A stretch of DNA of 64,000 bases from Devosia sp. FJ2-5-3 (GCF_029201545.1 NZ_CP104007.1:592501-656500), one strand, 5' to 3'; shown: positions 1 through 9,854, numbered from the stretch's first letter. Numbers and translations are program-made. The notes: generated from the letters alone by a model not told the origin.

Positions 1-1761
1 CTGGGGCTCTTCGGGAGCTTTCTTGTCCTGCGGCTGATGGCCAATGCGCTGATTGCCAAGATCGCAGGGCGGGCCCAGAACCAGCGCGGCATCAGGCGCG
101 TCTGGGCGATCGGCATGGCGACGCTGGTCGATGCCGTGACCATCGTACTGGCGTGGGCGCTGGGCTATATCCTGGCCCTCAATGCGGGGACCTATCCCAA
201 CGGACAGATGGGCATAAACCAGACCCTGCTGCTCAACGCATTTCTGATCGTCGAGCTCAGCAAGCTGGCCATCCGAACCGTTCTCGCGCCGCGCTTCACG
301 GTCCTCCGCATGCTCCCCGTGGCCGACGACAACGCGGCCTATTGGTCATTCTGGATGAGCCGCATCCTGTCGCTGCTCGGGTATACCTTCCTGTTCGTTT
401 CCCCAATGGTGGCGGGCGTCATTTCGACATCGGCCGCCGCGGCGGTTCAGGTCCTGGTCATGGCGACCGCGACCACGATCGGCATCATCATTGTCCTTCA
501 GAACAAGGAGGGGGTTCGCGTCTGGCTGGCCGAGATATCGGCGCGGCGTGGTCATGACGGGCTTGGGCGGCTATTGGCGGCGATTGGGCTGCACTGGCAC
601 GTGCTGGCGATAGCCTATCTCCTGGCGCTGCTTGTCGTCTGGTTCGCAAACCCGGACGAGGCGCTGCCGTTCATGCTGGGCGCGACCATCCAGTCGCTCA
701 TTGCGATAGCCGTCGGCTCGCTCATCGTGACCTTCATCAGCCGCTTCGTCACTGTGGGCCTGAGATTGCCCGAGGATGTTCAGAAGCGGCTTCCCCTCCT
801 CGAAACGCGCCTCCAGGCCTTTGTTCCCGGGGTGATGACAGTGGTGCGTTGGGTGGTGATCGCCGGCATAGCGGTCGCCGTGGGCCAGATCTGGGGGCTT
901 TTCAATTTCGTGGAATGGATCGCCAGTGACGAAGGCCTCTACGTTGCCGGATCGATCGTCTCGGCGGCGCTGATCGTGCTTGTCGCCATCATTCTGCACG
1001 TCGTGGTGGCGTCCTGGGTGGAATATCGGCTCAACACGCAAACGGGGAAAATACCTACCCCGCGTGAGAAGACACTGCTCAATCTATTCAAGAACGCCTT
1101 TTCGATTGCCCTGGCCATATTCGGCACCATGCTGGCCCTGGCCCAGATCGGGGTGAATATTGCGCCGCTGCTCGCCGGTGCCGGTGTGGTGGGTCTAGCC
1201 ATCGGTTTTGGCGCGCAGAAGCTCGTTCAGGACATTATCACCGGCATCTTCATTCAGTTCGAGAATGTCATGAACGAGGGTGATGCGGTCGAGGTGGCGG
1301 GGCGCTCTGGCGTGGTTGAGAAGCTGACCATCCGCTCGGTCACCATTCGCGACATGAGTGGCACGATCCATCTCATCCCCTTCTCGTCGGTCGATCAGGT
1401 GTCCAACATGGTGCGGGGCTTCTCGTTCTATGTCGCCGAGGTCGAGGTGGCCTATGACAGTGACATCGAGGCGGTGAAACAGACGCTGCGTGATGCCTTC
1501 GATGCCTTGATGGCAACCGATCATAGCGCCGTCATCCTTGATGACCTCGATCTGCAGGGCCTGATCGCCCTGACGCCGGCTTCCATGAAATTGCGGGCGC
1601 GCATCAAGACCCTGGCGGGCAAGCAGTGGGGGCCGGGGCGCTTCTATTCCGAGACCGTCAAACGTCTCTTTGCCGAGCGTGGGATTCGGACGCCGACCCC
1701 GCGCGTCTCCTATATTCCCGGTGCGTCGGGGCAGATCGAGGCCAGTCCAGCCGGAAGTTGA
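1..1761 (+). CDS. Mechanosensitive ion channel of the MscS family, 5' end outside the window
   Basis: The reading frame is open from base 1, so the true start lies upstream; 586 residues are visible. The protein is an inner-membrane channel that would release solutes on hypo-osmotic shock. Many hydrophobic segments precede the conserved MscS core at about nt 1130-1260, where a Gly/Ala-rich pore helix (GAGVVGLAIGFGAQ) is followed by a QDIITGIF-like stretch. The beta domain follows (FENVMNEGDAVEV, then GVVEKLTIRSVTIR). The long membrane-spanning N-terminal part suggests one of the large MscS relatives rather than a 280-residue MscS. The family is clear; which physiological stimulus it answers is not visible. 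Confidence 0.9.
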   Translation: MGLFGSFLVLRLMANALIAKIAGRAQNQRGIRRVWAIGMATLVDAVTIVLAWALGYILALNAGTYPNGQMGINQTLLLNAFLIVELSKLAIRTVLAPRFTVLRMLPVADDNAAYWSFWMSRILSLLGYTFLFVSPMVAGVISTSAAAAVQVLVMATATTIGIIIVLQNKEGVRVWLAEISARRGHDGLGRLLAAIGLHWHVLAIAYLLALLVVWFANPDEALPFMLGATIQSLIAIAVGSLIVTFISRFVTVGLRLPEDVQKRLPLLETRLQAFVPGVMTVVRWVVIAGIAVAVGQIWGLFNFVEWIASDEGLYVAGSIVSAALIVLVAIILHVVVASWVEYRLNTQTGKIPTPREKTLLNLFKNAFSIALAIFGTMLALAQIGVNIAPLLAGAGVVGLAIGFGAQKLVQDIITGIFIQFENVMNEGDAVEVAGRSGVVEKLTIRSVTIRDMSGTIHLIPFSSVDQVSNMVRGFSFYVAEVEVAYDSDIEAVKQTLRDAFDALMATDHSAVILDDLDLQGLIALTPASMKLRARIKTLAGKQWGPGRFYSETVKRLFAERGIRTPTPRVSYIPGASGQIEASPAGS

Positions 1762-1808
1762 GGCGGGCACAGCTTCGTGATGGCGAGGTGGCGGATGCAG
1801 CCAATGCC

Positions 1809-1823
1809 TTAAGCTCATCTTAA
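1809..1823. promoter_or_regulatory. Candidate CtrA binding site (TTAA-N7-TTAA)
   Basis: The sequence TTAA, seven bases, TTAA lies in the 196-bp gap between the channel gene and the lytic transglycosylase gene, 135 bp before the latter's start. This spacing is the full consensus of the alphaproteobacterial cell-cycle regulator CtrA. AT-rich 8-mers with this spacing are uncommon in GC-rich DNA, and a second one lies at 3192. Binding is inferred. Confidence 0.5.
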
Positions 1824-1957
1824 TTGAATGGGTTAAAATAGAGATACGCGATCCGTTCGGGGGCGAGGAGCGCGCTCGCAGGCATTGTTGTCGTGCGGGA
1901 CCATCGGCGCTTGCCAAGGCGCCAAGGCAAACTCTTGTAACGCGTATCGAGGCCCTG

Positions 1958-3175
1958 ATGAGCAAGGTAAACTCTTTCTTCCGCGATGTTCGGCGCTATC
2001 TTGCGGCGACAGTGATGCTGAGCGTGCTCGGGATGGTCTCTCCCGGCGCAGCGCAAGCCAGCACGGCCGATTTCGTTCGTGGATTGTGGCCTGATGCCCA
2101 GGCCATGGGCGTGAGCCGCCAGGCCTTCGAGGCGTCTTTCGCCTCGTATTCACCCAGCTCCAAGGTCATGGAACTGACGCGCAAGCAGCCCGAATTCACC
2201 CAGACGGTGCAACAATATCTCGATAAGCGCATTACCGCGGCCCAGGCCAAAAAGGGGCAGGCGATGCGCGGTGAATGGGCGCAGACGCTGGGTGCGGCAC
2301 AGCAGCGTTTTGGCGTGCAGCCGGAAATTGTCCTCGCCATCTGGGGCATGGAAACCAATTTCGGCGGCTTCATGGGGGGCAATAACACCATCCACGCGCT
2401 GGCGACGCTGACCCAGAATGGCTATCGCACCGATTTTTTCCGCAAGGAATTGCTGACGGCGCTGCGCATCGTGTCCGACGGGCATGTTCGGCCCGGGGAC
2501 ATGGTGGGCTCGTGGGCAGGCGCCATGGGACATACCCAGTTCATGCCGAGCAGCTTTGCTCGCTATGCCGTCGATTTCAATGGTGACGGCCGCAAGGATA
2601 TCTGGAACTCGATTCCCGACGCCTTGGGGTCTACGGCGAACTATCTTAATGCCTTTGGCTGGCGCAATGGCGAGACCTGGGGCTATGAGGTCAAGCTGCC
2701 ATCGAATTTTGACTTCGCCTCGGCGCGCCAACTCGAAAAGGCGCCGTTGAGCAGGTGGCAGCAAATGGGCATCGCCCGGATTTCCGGCAAGGCCTTTCCG
2801 CGGCCAGAAGATACAGCGCGGCTCTATATGCCGGCGGGGGCTAGCGGTCCGGCCTTCCTTCTGCTGCCGAATTTCGATGTCATCAAGCGCTACAACAATT
2901 CTGACAGCTATGCCCTGGCCGTCGGACATCTGGCCGACCGCATCATTGGCAGCGGCAGTTTCGTTACGCCCTGGCCGAGTGGGGACTATGCACTGAGCAA
3001 GGCACAGCGGGCCGAGCTGCAGACGCTCCTCGCGCGAGCCGGATACGACGTCGGATCGCCCGACGGCGTGATCGGCCCCAAGACCCGTGCCGCCGTCATG
3101 GCCTATCAGTCCCGCATCGGTGTTGCGGCCGACGGCCATGTTTCCGGCCTGTTGCTCGAGCGACTGAAGCGCTGA
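1958..3175 (+). CDS. Lytic murein transglycosylase (MltB-like) with peptidoglycan-binding domain
   Basis: This 405-residue enzyme would cleave the MurNAc-GlcNAc bond of peptidoglycan in the periplasm, leaving 1,6-anhydro ends. The N-terminus is a signal peptide ending near AAQAS (residues 31-35). The SLT_2 domain carries the catalytic Glu at about residue 132 in IWGMETNFGG, followed by GAMGHTQFMPS. The last 60 residues form a PG_binding_1 domain (SPDGVIGPKTRAAV). The ATG is preceded by GAGG at a good distance. A CtrA-type site lies upstream. A paralogue of the same architecture sits at 23453-24652, but the two are only distantly similar. Confidence 0.92.
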   Translation: MSKVNSFFRDVRRYLAATVMLSVLGMVSPGAAQASTADFVRGLWPDAQAMGVSRQAFEASFASYSPSSKVMELTRKQPEFTQTVQQYLDKRITAAQAKKGQAMRGEWAQTLGAAQQRFGVQPEIVLAIWGMETNFGGFMGGNNTIHALATLTQNGYRTDFFRKELLTALRIVSDGHVRPGDMVGSWAGAMGHTQFMPSSFARYAVDFNGDGRKDIWNSIPDALGSTANYLNAFGWRNGETWGYEVKLPSNFDFASARQLEKAPLSRWQQMGIARISGKAFPRPEDTARLYMPAGASGPAFLLLPNFDVIKRYNNSDSYALAVGHLADRIIGSGSFVTPWPSGDYALSKAQRAELQTLLARAGYDVGSPDGVIGPKTRAAVMAYQSRIGVAADGHVSGLLLERLKR

Positions 3176-3191
3176 TCACGAAGTGCTTCCG

Positions 3192-3206
3192 TTAATCTTT
3201 CGTTAA
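3192..3206. promoter_or_regulatory. Candidate CtrA binding site (TTAA-N7-TTAA)
   Basis: TTAA, seven bases, TTAA lies 16 bp after the transglycosylase stop and about 150 bp before the esterase start. It matches the full CtrA consensus and is the second such site within 1.4 kb. It may act on the esterase gene; binding is inferred. Confidence 0.45.
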
Positions 3207-3356
3207 CCAGCCAGGTGCAAAGTCGGGGAGCTTAAGCAGAGGGCAGGTCATGCGACCGCCTGCGGCGCGCCTGCCCTCGCCCAATCCCCCGTCACAAATT
3301 GTCCGGCTTTGCGTTGTAGTTCGCGACGACGCAGTTTCATTAGAGTGCCCCTGTTG

Positions 3357-4355
3357 ATGGTCAGAATTCGCATTGCGCTCATTGCGCTCGCCTCCGCAAT
3401 GCTGGCTTTGGGAAGCCCGGCCCACGCCCTTTCGGTAATGGACCCGTTCAATATTCCGGCGGCCATGGATGGCGGAACGGCGAAGGTGGGCGACGGCGTC
3501 GCCTATGCCGATGGCGTCAGGAACAAGCTCGACGTCTATGCGCCAGAGCAGCGTGGCGCGCCCGCGCCGGTGGTGTTCTTCATCTATGGCGGAGGCTGGA
3601 ACCGCGGCGAGCGCGCCGATTATCAGTTTGTCGGGCGGGCACTGGCCTCGCGCGGTTTTGTCACCGTCATCGCCGACTACCGGCTGGTGCCTGAAGTCCG
3701 CTATCCGTCCTTCCTCGAAGACAATGCCAATGCCTTGCGCTGGGTGCAGGACAATATCGCCAATTATGGCGGGGACCCCAACCGGCTGTTCCTCGCCGGC
3801 CACTCGGCCGGGGCGTATAATGCGGTGATGCTGGCGCTCGATCCGTCTTTCATGCGCGAATACGGTGTTACCATGCCGATATTGGCGGTCGGGGCGCTGT
3901 CTGGCCCCTATGATTTCTACCCCTTTGAATATGGCGAGGTCCGCGAGGCGTTCGGCCAGGCACCAAGCCCGGAAGGAACGCAGCCGATCAACCTCATCAC
4001 GTCGGAAGCGCCGCCAATGTATCTGGCGACCGGGACGACCGATCCAATCGTGCGCATGCAGAATACGGAGCGTTTCGCCCAGCGCCTGCGTGAACAGGGC
4101 GTTTGGGTGACGACCCAATATTACGATGGCTTTGGGCATATGGAGCCGGTGATCGCCATGGGCGCGCTGTGGCGCTGGCGCATGCCCGTGCTCGACGACA
4201 TGACCAGTTTCTTCCACCGGTTTGGCGCATTTCCGAGCGGTGTGCCCTATCTGGCTGTCGCGCCGGAAGCGCCGGAAATGTTGCCCGAGGCGATCGCGCC
4301 GATGGACCAGATCATCACGCAGCTCGACGCCATGTTCCAGAAGATCGAGGAATAG
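3357..4355 (+). CDS. Secreted alpha/beta hydrolase (esterase/lipase family)
   Basis: A 332-residue serine hydrolase with a signal peptide (MVRIRIALIALASAMLALGS, cut near AHA). The oxyanion motif is YGGGW at about residues 77-81, related to HGGG of the hormone-sensitive-lipase group. The nucleophile elbow is GHSAG with Ser at about residue 150. A TTG at 3309 would extend the frame by 16 Arg-rich residues, but the ATG at 3357 begins the signal peptide directly and is preferred. The natural ester substrate cannot be told. It ends 33 bp before the next gene on the same strand. Confidence 0.85.
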   Translation: MVRIRIALIALASAMLALGSPAHALSVMDPFNIPAAMDGGTAKVGDGVAYADGVRNKLDVYAPEQRGAPAPVVFFIYGGGWNRGERADYQFVGRALASRGFVTVIADYRLVPEVRYPSFLEDNANALRWVQDNIANYGGDPNRLFLAGHSAGAYNAVMLALDPSFMREYGVTMPILAVGALSGPYDFYPFEYGEVREAFGQAPSPEGTQPINLITSEAPPMYLATGTTDPIVRMQNTERFAQRLREQGVWVTTQYYDGFGHMEPVIAMGALWRWRMPVLDDMTSFFHRFGAFPSGVPYLAVAPEAPEMLPEAIAPMDQIITQLDAMFQKIEE

Positions 4356-4388
4356 GCGGAGCAAGACAGAATCAGGCACAGTTGAGAG

Positions 4389-5012
4389 ATGGGGAACCAT
4401 CTTTGCTACAGCGGTGCCGATCCCAACACTCAGAAGCGCGTGCTCGTGGAGATCGTGCGAGCACAACCGCATCTGCTGCGGATTCTCGAAGGGATGCAGA
4501 GGCTGGACCTTCCAGACCCCTTGCTGGCGTCCGGTGCAATATACAACACCGTGTGGAATGTCCTGACCGAGCGACCGCCGCTGACCGGGATCAAGGACGC
4601 CGATTTGGTCTATTTCGACGCCAGCGACCGATCCTATGAAGCCGAAGATGTCGTTATCCGACGGGCACAGGCAGAGTTTGCTGACCTGCCGATCCCTGTG
4701 GAGGTGCGCAACCAGGCCAGGGTTCATTTTTGGTTTCCAGAAAAGTTCGGGGTCGCCTATCCCGAACTGACCTGCAGCGCCGACATGATGCTCAATTTTG
4801 CATGCCGAACGCATGCCGTAGCAGTCCGCCTTGAGGCGGATGGGGCGATTTCGGTGCACGCGCCATTTGGACTGGACGATATTTTCGCTTTCCGCGTGAC
4901 CCCCAATACGCGGCTCGACAATGCAAAAACGCATGCTGAAAAGGCCGCACGCGCCAAGCTGGTGTGGCCGGAACTCACCATCATAGATTGGCCCGGACAA
5001 GCGCCCGCTTAG
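4389..5012 (+). CDS. Nucleotidyltransferase family protein (DUF925, COG3575 type)
   Basis: This 207-residue protein carries the family signature GAIYNTVWN near residue 49 and IKDADLVYFD around residue 70, in which the paired acidic residues resemble the metal-binding pair of pol-beta-type nucleotidyltransferases. No substrate is known to me for this family. The stop codon overlaps that of the convergent VOC gene: TAG at 5010-5012 on this strand and TAA on the other share bases. Confidence 0.8.
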   Translation: MGNHLCYSGADPNTQKRVLVEIVRAQPHLLRILEGMQRLDLPDPLLASGAIYNTVWNVLTERPPLTGIKDADLVYFDASDRSYEAEDVVIRRAQAEFADLPIPVEVRNQARVHFWFPEKFGVAYPELTCSADMMLNFACRTHAVAVRLEADGAISVHAPFGLDDIFAFRVTPNTRLDNAKTHAEKAARAKLVWPELTIIDWPGQAPA

Positions 5013-5422
5013 AGCGCTGCTGGTTCGATCAGGATCGAAGCCGCCGAGCGGGTGTTGGGCCCATGGTACACCGCCTCGATATTGTTGCCGTCCGGATCGA
5101 GAACGAAGGCCGCATAATATCCAGGGTGGTAGGGGCGTTCGCCGGGGCCGCCATTGTCCACGCCGTCGGCATCGAGGGCGGCGCGATGAAAAGCCGCCAC
5201 CATCTCAGCGTTGGCGGCCTGGAAGGCGAGGTGGACATGGGTCGGCTGGGTGGCGGCGTCCGCAGCGTCGACATAGAGCTCGTCCACCTGAAACCAATCA
5301 TCCCCTGAGGCGGTAAAGGGAATGCCGAGGACGGCAAGTATGGCGCCATAGAACACCCGTGCTTTCTCGAAGTCGCGGGTGCGCAAGTGTACGTGATCGA
5401 TCAGCCGGCCCATATGGTACAT
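5009..5422 (-). CDS. VOC family protein (glyoxalase/bleomycin-resistance fold)
   Basis: This is a 137-residue single-domain protein. It starts with the usual VOC pattern IDHVHLRTRDFEKARVFY, and a second half contains FVLDPDGNNIEAVYH near the end, where Asp-Pro-Asp-Gly-Asn and Glu are the common metal/ligand positions. Such proteins include dioxygenases, isomerases and resistance proteins, so the reaction cannot be assigned. The gene lies downstream of bfr, with an intrinsic terminator between them, so it is probably transcribed separately. Confidence 0.82.
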   Translation of the reverse strand: MYHMGRLIDHVHLRTRDFEKARVFYGAILAVLGIPFTASGDDWFQVDELYVDAADAATQPTHVHLAFQAANAEMVAAFHRAALDADGVDNGGPGERPYHPGYYAAFVLDPDGNNIEAVYHGPNTRSAASILIEPAAL

Positions 5423-5453
5423 GCGCGCTCCTTTTGGGGTGGATGATGGCCCA

Positions 5454-5484
5454 CAAAAGAAAACGCCCGGCAGTGCCGGGCGTT
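5454..5484 (-). terminator. Intrinsic terminator after bfr
   Basis: On the minus strand a 10-bp perfect stem (AACGCCCGGC with GCCGGGCGTT, loop of 3) is followed by TTTTCTTTT. It lies 4 bp after the bfr stop codon and separates the bfd-bfr pair from the VOC gene. Confidence 0.85.
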
Positions 5485-5488
5485 GCGT

Positions 5489-5986
5489 TTATTCGGCTTC
5501 GTCGGCCGAGGCCGCGTTGAGCTGGCCGTATTTTTCCGGCCCGATCTTTTCGAGCAGTTCCAGCTGAGTTTCGAGGAAGTCGATATGGCCTTCCTCGTCG
5601 GTCAGCAGGGCCTCGAACAAATTCTTGGAGACGTAGTCGCCAAGCTGCTCGCACAATTCACGGCTGGCCTTGTATGCCGCCCGTGCCTCGTATTCCCCGG
5701 CCAGGTCCGCCTCAAGCACTTCCTTGATATTCTGGCCAATGCGGAGCGGAGCGACCCGCTGCAAATTGGGATGGCCTTCCAGAAAGATGATGCGTTCGAT
5801 CAGCCTGTCGGCGTGATGCATCTCTTCGATGGATTCTGCGCGCTCTTTGGCGGCCAGCTTCTTGTAGCCCCAATCATCCAGAAGGCGAAAATGCACCCAA
5901 TACTGGTTGACGGCGCCGAGTTCGAGAAAGAGGGCTTCGTTAAGCCGCTCGATGACCTGTGCTTCGCCTTTCACGACGTACTCCAC
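5489..5986 (-). CDS. bfr: Bacterioferritin
   Basis: This 165-residue ferritin-family protein would store iron as a 24-subunit, haem-containing cage. The four-helix diiron motifs are visible: [10 protein letters not shown] with Glu near residue 22, then [10 protein letters not shown] near 51-60. Met56 in this motif corresponds to the haem-ligand methionine of bacterioferritins (Met52 in E. coli), which separates it from plain ferritins. The gene overlaps the 3' end of the ferredoxin gene upstream by 47 bp, so the two are probably translated from one mRNA. Confidence 0.95.
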   Translation of the reverse strand: MEYVVKGEAQVIERLNEALFLELGAVNQYWVHFRLLDDWGYKKLAAKERAESIEEMHHADRLIERIIFLEGHPNLQRVAPLRIGQNIKEVLEADLAGEYEARAAYKASRELCEQLGDYVSKNLFEALLTDEEGHIDFLETQLELLEKIGPEKYGQLNAASADEAE

Positions 5987-6251
5987 TGCGTTGCTGCTTT
6001 AGCTTTTCCAGCCCGGTCTGGAAGGTGACAATGTCGCCAGGCGGATGGGCATGCTGGGCGTGATAATTCTCTGTGACCCGGACGATAATGTCCACCACAT
6101 TTGGCACGCAACCAGCGCATTTCGCACGTCGGTTCAGTTCGCTATAGACTTTTGCGGGCACGACAAGCTGCCACGGATCAGCCGTGAGGAGGTCGAGCAC
6201 AATGTCCTCGATCTCTTTCGACGTAATCATGTTGCATTGGCATACGAGCAT
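5940..6251 (-). CDS. bfd: Bacterioferritin-associated ferredoxin (2Fe-2S)
   Basis: This protein of about 103 residues carries the BFD-like fold. CQC at residues 4-6 and CAGC around residues 41-44 give the family's Cys-X-Cys and Cys-X2-Cys ligand set. Bfd reduces the haem of Bfr so that stored iron can be released. The start at 6251 (MLVCQCN) is chosen because family members begin just before the first Cys; an upstream ATG at 6320 would add 23 unrelated residues and run into the promoter. The C-terminal 35-40 residues exceed the usual Bfd length of 60-70 and are basic, and their coding sequence overlaps bfr. Confidence 0.88.
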   Translation of the reverse strand: MLVCQCNMITSKEIEDIVLDLLTADPWQLVVPAKVYSELNRRAKCAGCVPNVVDIIVRVTENYHAQHAHPPGDIVTFQTGLEKLKQQRSGVRRERRSTGHRAA

Positions 6252-6285
6252 GGCTGGGCCCGGTGGAGGTCGTATCAACGGCCGC

Positions 6286-6319
6286 AATAAACGGATTTGA
6301 TAGGTGATTGTCAACGTCA
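6286..6319 (-). promoter_or_regulatory. Promoter of bfd-bfr with overlapping iron-box-like dyad
   Basis: The minus strand has TTGACA at 6314-6309, a 17-bp spacer and TTTATT at 6291-6286, a good sigma-70 promoter placed about 30 bp before the bfd start. A TGA-N9-TCA dyad at 6305-6319 covers the -35 box; this is the core of the rhizobial iron-responsive RirA motif. The promoter is read directly from the sequence; iron control through RirA or a relative is inferred. Confidence 0.55.
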
Positions 6320-6415
6320 TAAATTGTCGCGTTCACCGTTCCGCCACCCGCTTGTGGGGTTTTTTGACTGCGATAGAGTGACAATGGGTCTTGGCCTGAG
6401 CTTTGGGGGATAGAC

Positions 6416-7669
6416 GTGAAGACGCTGATCGGAATGCTGGTAAATCCTATCGGCCTTTTGGGGCTGTTCGCGACCTCGTGGCTGGTGCCTCTGGGCGCTG
6501 CCCATGCGGGGCCGGCTGCAGACGCTTGTGCCGCCGCGGCGGCGAGCCAGTACGAGATCGGCTATGAGAGCATCGGCCGGGAAAGCTGGCAGATCGACAC
6601 GGAAGCGGCCATTGCGGCCTGCACGCGGGCACTCAAGAGCGAACCGGCGTCGATTGAGGTGAAGGGGTGGCTGGCGCGCTCCCATTTTGCTGCCGGTGAC
6701 ACGGAAAGCGCGGTGCCTTTGCTGGAGGAGGCAGCCGAAGGGGGGCATGTGGTTGCGCTGGCGATCCTGGGTGACCTGCTGATCACCGGCGATGGCGTCA
6801 GCCAGGATATGGAGCGCGGAGCGGAGATGCTGATGCGCGCTGCCGAGGCGGGCTATGCGCCTGCACAAAACAGCCTTGGCTTGTCTTACGATTTTGGCGA
6901 GGGCGTCTCGCAGGATTATGCCGAAGCTGCGCGTTGGTACCGGGCCGCCGCCGAGCAGGGCATGTCCAAGGCGCAGTCCAATCTGGGCCTCATGTATCAG
7001 GAAGGGCTTGGCGCCCCGTTGGACTATGTCGCTGCCGCGGCCTGGTTCGAGCGCGCCGCCGCCCAGGGCGATGCCTCGGGACAGGTCAATCTGGGCAAGA
7101 TCCTGCAGGACGGCCTGGGCCAGGAGGTCAATCTGGAACGGGCGGCCGAGCTTTATTCCGCGGCGGCCGACCAGGGCGACATGTACGGCCAGAACAATCT
7201 GGGCTTCCTGCTCGAGAACGGGCTGGGGGTCGAGGCTGACATTGCCGATGCGGCCGAGCATTATCGACAGGCCGCTGACCAGGGGATGGCCCTGGCAAAG
7301 CACAATCTGGCCCTGCTCTACGAAGATGGCCGGGGCGTCAAGCAGGACTACCGACGGGCGCTGGAACTCTATCGCGAAGCGGCGGAGGGCGGCGAAATGC
7401 GGGCGGCAGTCAATCTGGGTCTTCTCTATCTCGATGGCAATGGCACCGAGATAGACTATGACGAAGCGCTGAAGTGGACAGAGATCGCGGCAGAGTCCGG
7501 CCAACCGATCGGGCTCAACAATATGGGCCACATCTACGAAAACGGCCTGGGGGTTGAGATAGATCTTGCCCTGGCGCGTCAGTATTACCAGCTCGCTGCC
7601 GATCAAGGCTATCAGCTGGCGGTCGATAATCTGGCCCGCATGACGGGCGGCAAGACGAAAACCAAATAG
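6416..7669 (+). CDS. Secreted Sel1-like repeat protein
   Basis: This 417-residue protein starts at GTG with a GGGGGA ribosome site 7 bp upstream. It has a signal peptide (LVPLGAAHA near residue 30) and then about nine Sel1-type repeats of 36 residues. Each repeat has a core like AQNNLGFLLENGLGV followed by an A-x2-Y/W-x2-AAxQG block. Sel1 solenoids bind other proteins; in rhizobia they include regulators of exopolysaccharide and envelope processes. No catalytic domain is present. Its partner is unknown. Confidence 0.88.
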   Translation: MKTLIGMLVNPIGLLGLFATSWLVPLGAAHAGPAADACAAAAASQYEIGYESIGRESWQIDTEAAIAACTRALKSEPASIEVKGWLARSHFAAGDTESAVPLLEEAAEGGHVVALAILGDLLITGDGVSQDMERGAEMLMRAAEAGYAPAQNSLGLSYDFGEGVSQDYAEAARWYRAAAEQGMSKAQSNLGLMYQEGLGAPLDYVAAAAWFERAAAQGDASGQVNLGKILQDGLGQEVNLERAAELYSAAADQGDMYGQNNLGFLLENGLGVEADIADAAEHYRQAADQGMALAKHNLALLYEDGRGVKQDYRRALELYREAAEGGEMRAAVNLGLLYLDGNGTEIDYDEALKWTEIAAESGQPIGLNNMGHIYENGLGVEIDLALARQYYQLAADQGYQLAVDNLARMTGGKTKTK

Positions 7670-7696
7670 GGGATCGAGGCGCCGGAGTTTCCGGCC

Positions 7697-8389
7697 TCAA
7701 GAGGGCAAATCACCCCGATGGCGAGCGGCCAGCACCGCGGCGGAGGCTGCGGTGCGATGGGCTGTCGAAAAGAACTCCCGGTGGGCCAGGATCAGGACTG
7801 TCGCGATGCAGGCGACGACCCCGAACCATTCGGACACGAACCATGCCACGGTCGAGGCGGCGAAATAATAGGCGCGGACGCCGCTGTTGAAGTTTTTGGC
7901 GCCCAGGGCGTTCATGCGGGTGATCGCGTCGATCTCGGAGTCGGAGGTCAGGCGGTCATGGTCGAGCGCACCGAGCATGATGCAGAAATGGTTGAACTGG
8001 CGCAGCGACAGCGTGAACGCGAAAAAGGCCAGCACGAACATCGCCAGCATGACAATGAGGTGGACCTGGACCTGGCTGACCGTCACCGGATGGGACGATG
8101 GCAGGGACGAGAGCGCATCGATCAGCGCCGGAATCTGACCGAAAAGCGCAAAGACGGCCAGAACCAGCAGCACCGAAGTGGATGCCAGGAAGCTCACCGA
8201 GTTCATGATGTTGCCGGAAAGGATGGCGTCGAACGGCGTTTCCCGCCGGGCGGCATTGTGAACCCAGCGTCGCCTCTGGGTATTCATGATCGTCGACAGC
8301 GACGCGTAGCGCTTTTCGATCTGTGGAACGATCAGATTATAGGCGAAATAGGCCAGAAGGGGGAAAATGGAAGTGAAAAGCGTTGTCAC
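7697..8389 (-). CDS. DUF599 family membrane protein
   Basis: This integral membrane protein of about 230 residues has roughly four hydrophobic segments, the first at its very N-terminus (TTLFTSIFPLLAYFAYNLIV). It has the DUF599 features of an early RRRWVHNAARRETPFDAIL-like cytoplasmic loop and a Leu/Phe-rich second segment. The start is taken as GTG at 8389, which has GAGG six bases upstream; an ATG 69 bp earlier would add a polar, unrelated leader. The function of the family is unknown. Confidence 0.78.
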   Translation of the reverse strand: MTTLFTSIFPLLAYFAYNLIVPQIEKRYASLSTIMNTQRRRWVHNAARRETPFDAILSGNIMNSVSFLASTSVLLVLAVFALFGQIPALIDALSSLPSSHPVTVSQVQVHLIVMLAMFVLAFFAFTLSLRQFNHFCIMLGALDHDRLTSDSEIDAITRMNALGAKNFNSGVRAYYFAASTVAWFVSEWFGVVACIATVLILAHREFFSTAHRTAASAAVLAARHRGDLPS

Positions 8390-8476
8390 GTCAGGCCTCG
8401 GCGGCAGGTTCGCTGCCCCGTTTATAGCGTAAATTTGCTGGTGCGGGATGGCCCGCACCGATTTTGACGAGACCGA

Positions 8477-9514
<1,038 letters not shown>

Positions 9515-9614
9515 AGGGGATGGCTCACTTGTGGTCACATAGCGGGATGCGGATGCTAGTCCGCGCCCGCCCGGCGGGGGAAGGGCGGATTGGTCGACCC
9601 GGGTCCATTTTTTG

Positions 9615-9644
9615 ACCTCGGCAAAGTTATCCACATGCCGAGGT
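9615..9644. repeat. Inverted repeat with a perfect DnaA box in its loop
   Basis: ACCTCGGC and GCCGAGGT form a perfect 8-bp inverted repeat around a 14-bp loop that contains TTATCCACA (9627-9635), the strongest form of the DnaA box. A partial second box in the opposite sense (TGTGGATTT) follows at 9644. It lies in the 262-bp gap between the aldo-keto reductase and the initiator tRNA. A role in DnaA titration or tRNA regulation is speculation. Confidence 0.5.
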
Positions 9645-9715
9645 GTGGATTTGCGGGCTTTTTGGGGGCTAGAGACGCCAAATTCAAAAAAGCGCAGGAG
9701 ATTGCGAGATAGGGG

Positions 9716-9744
9716 TTGAGCTTGTCCGAAGCACCCCCTATATA
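9716..9744 (+). promoter_or_regulatory. Sigma-70 promoter of the initiator tRNA gene
   Basis: TTGAGC, a 17-bp spacer and TATATA lie 33 bp before the mature tRNA 5' end. Box quality, spacing and position fit a strong housekeeping promoter. The short C-rich stretch before the -10 box is typical of alphaproteobacterial stable-RNA promoters. Confidence 0.75.
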
Positions 9745-9776
9745 CCCCTCACACCGGCGAAACGCTTGGTGATTGT

Positions 9777-9853
<77 letters not shown>

Positions 9854-9854
9854 A

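Noticed and set aside
3192..5000. Minus-strand open frame of about 600 codons opposite the esterase and nucleotidyltransferase-family genes
   Set aside because: It has no domain or ribosome site, is rich in His and Arg as antisense frames are, and the plus-strand genes have clear motifs.
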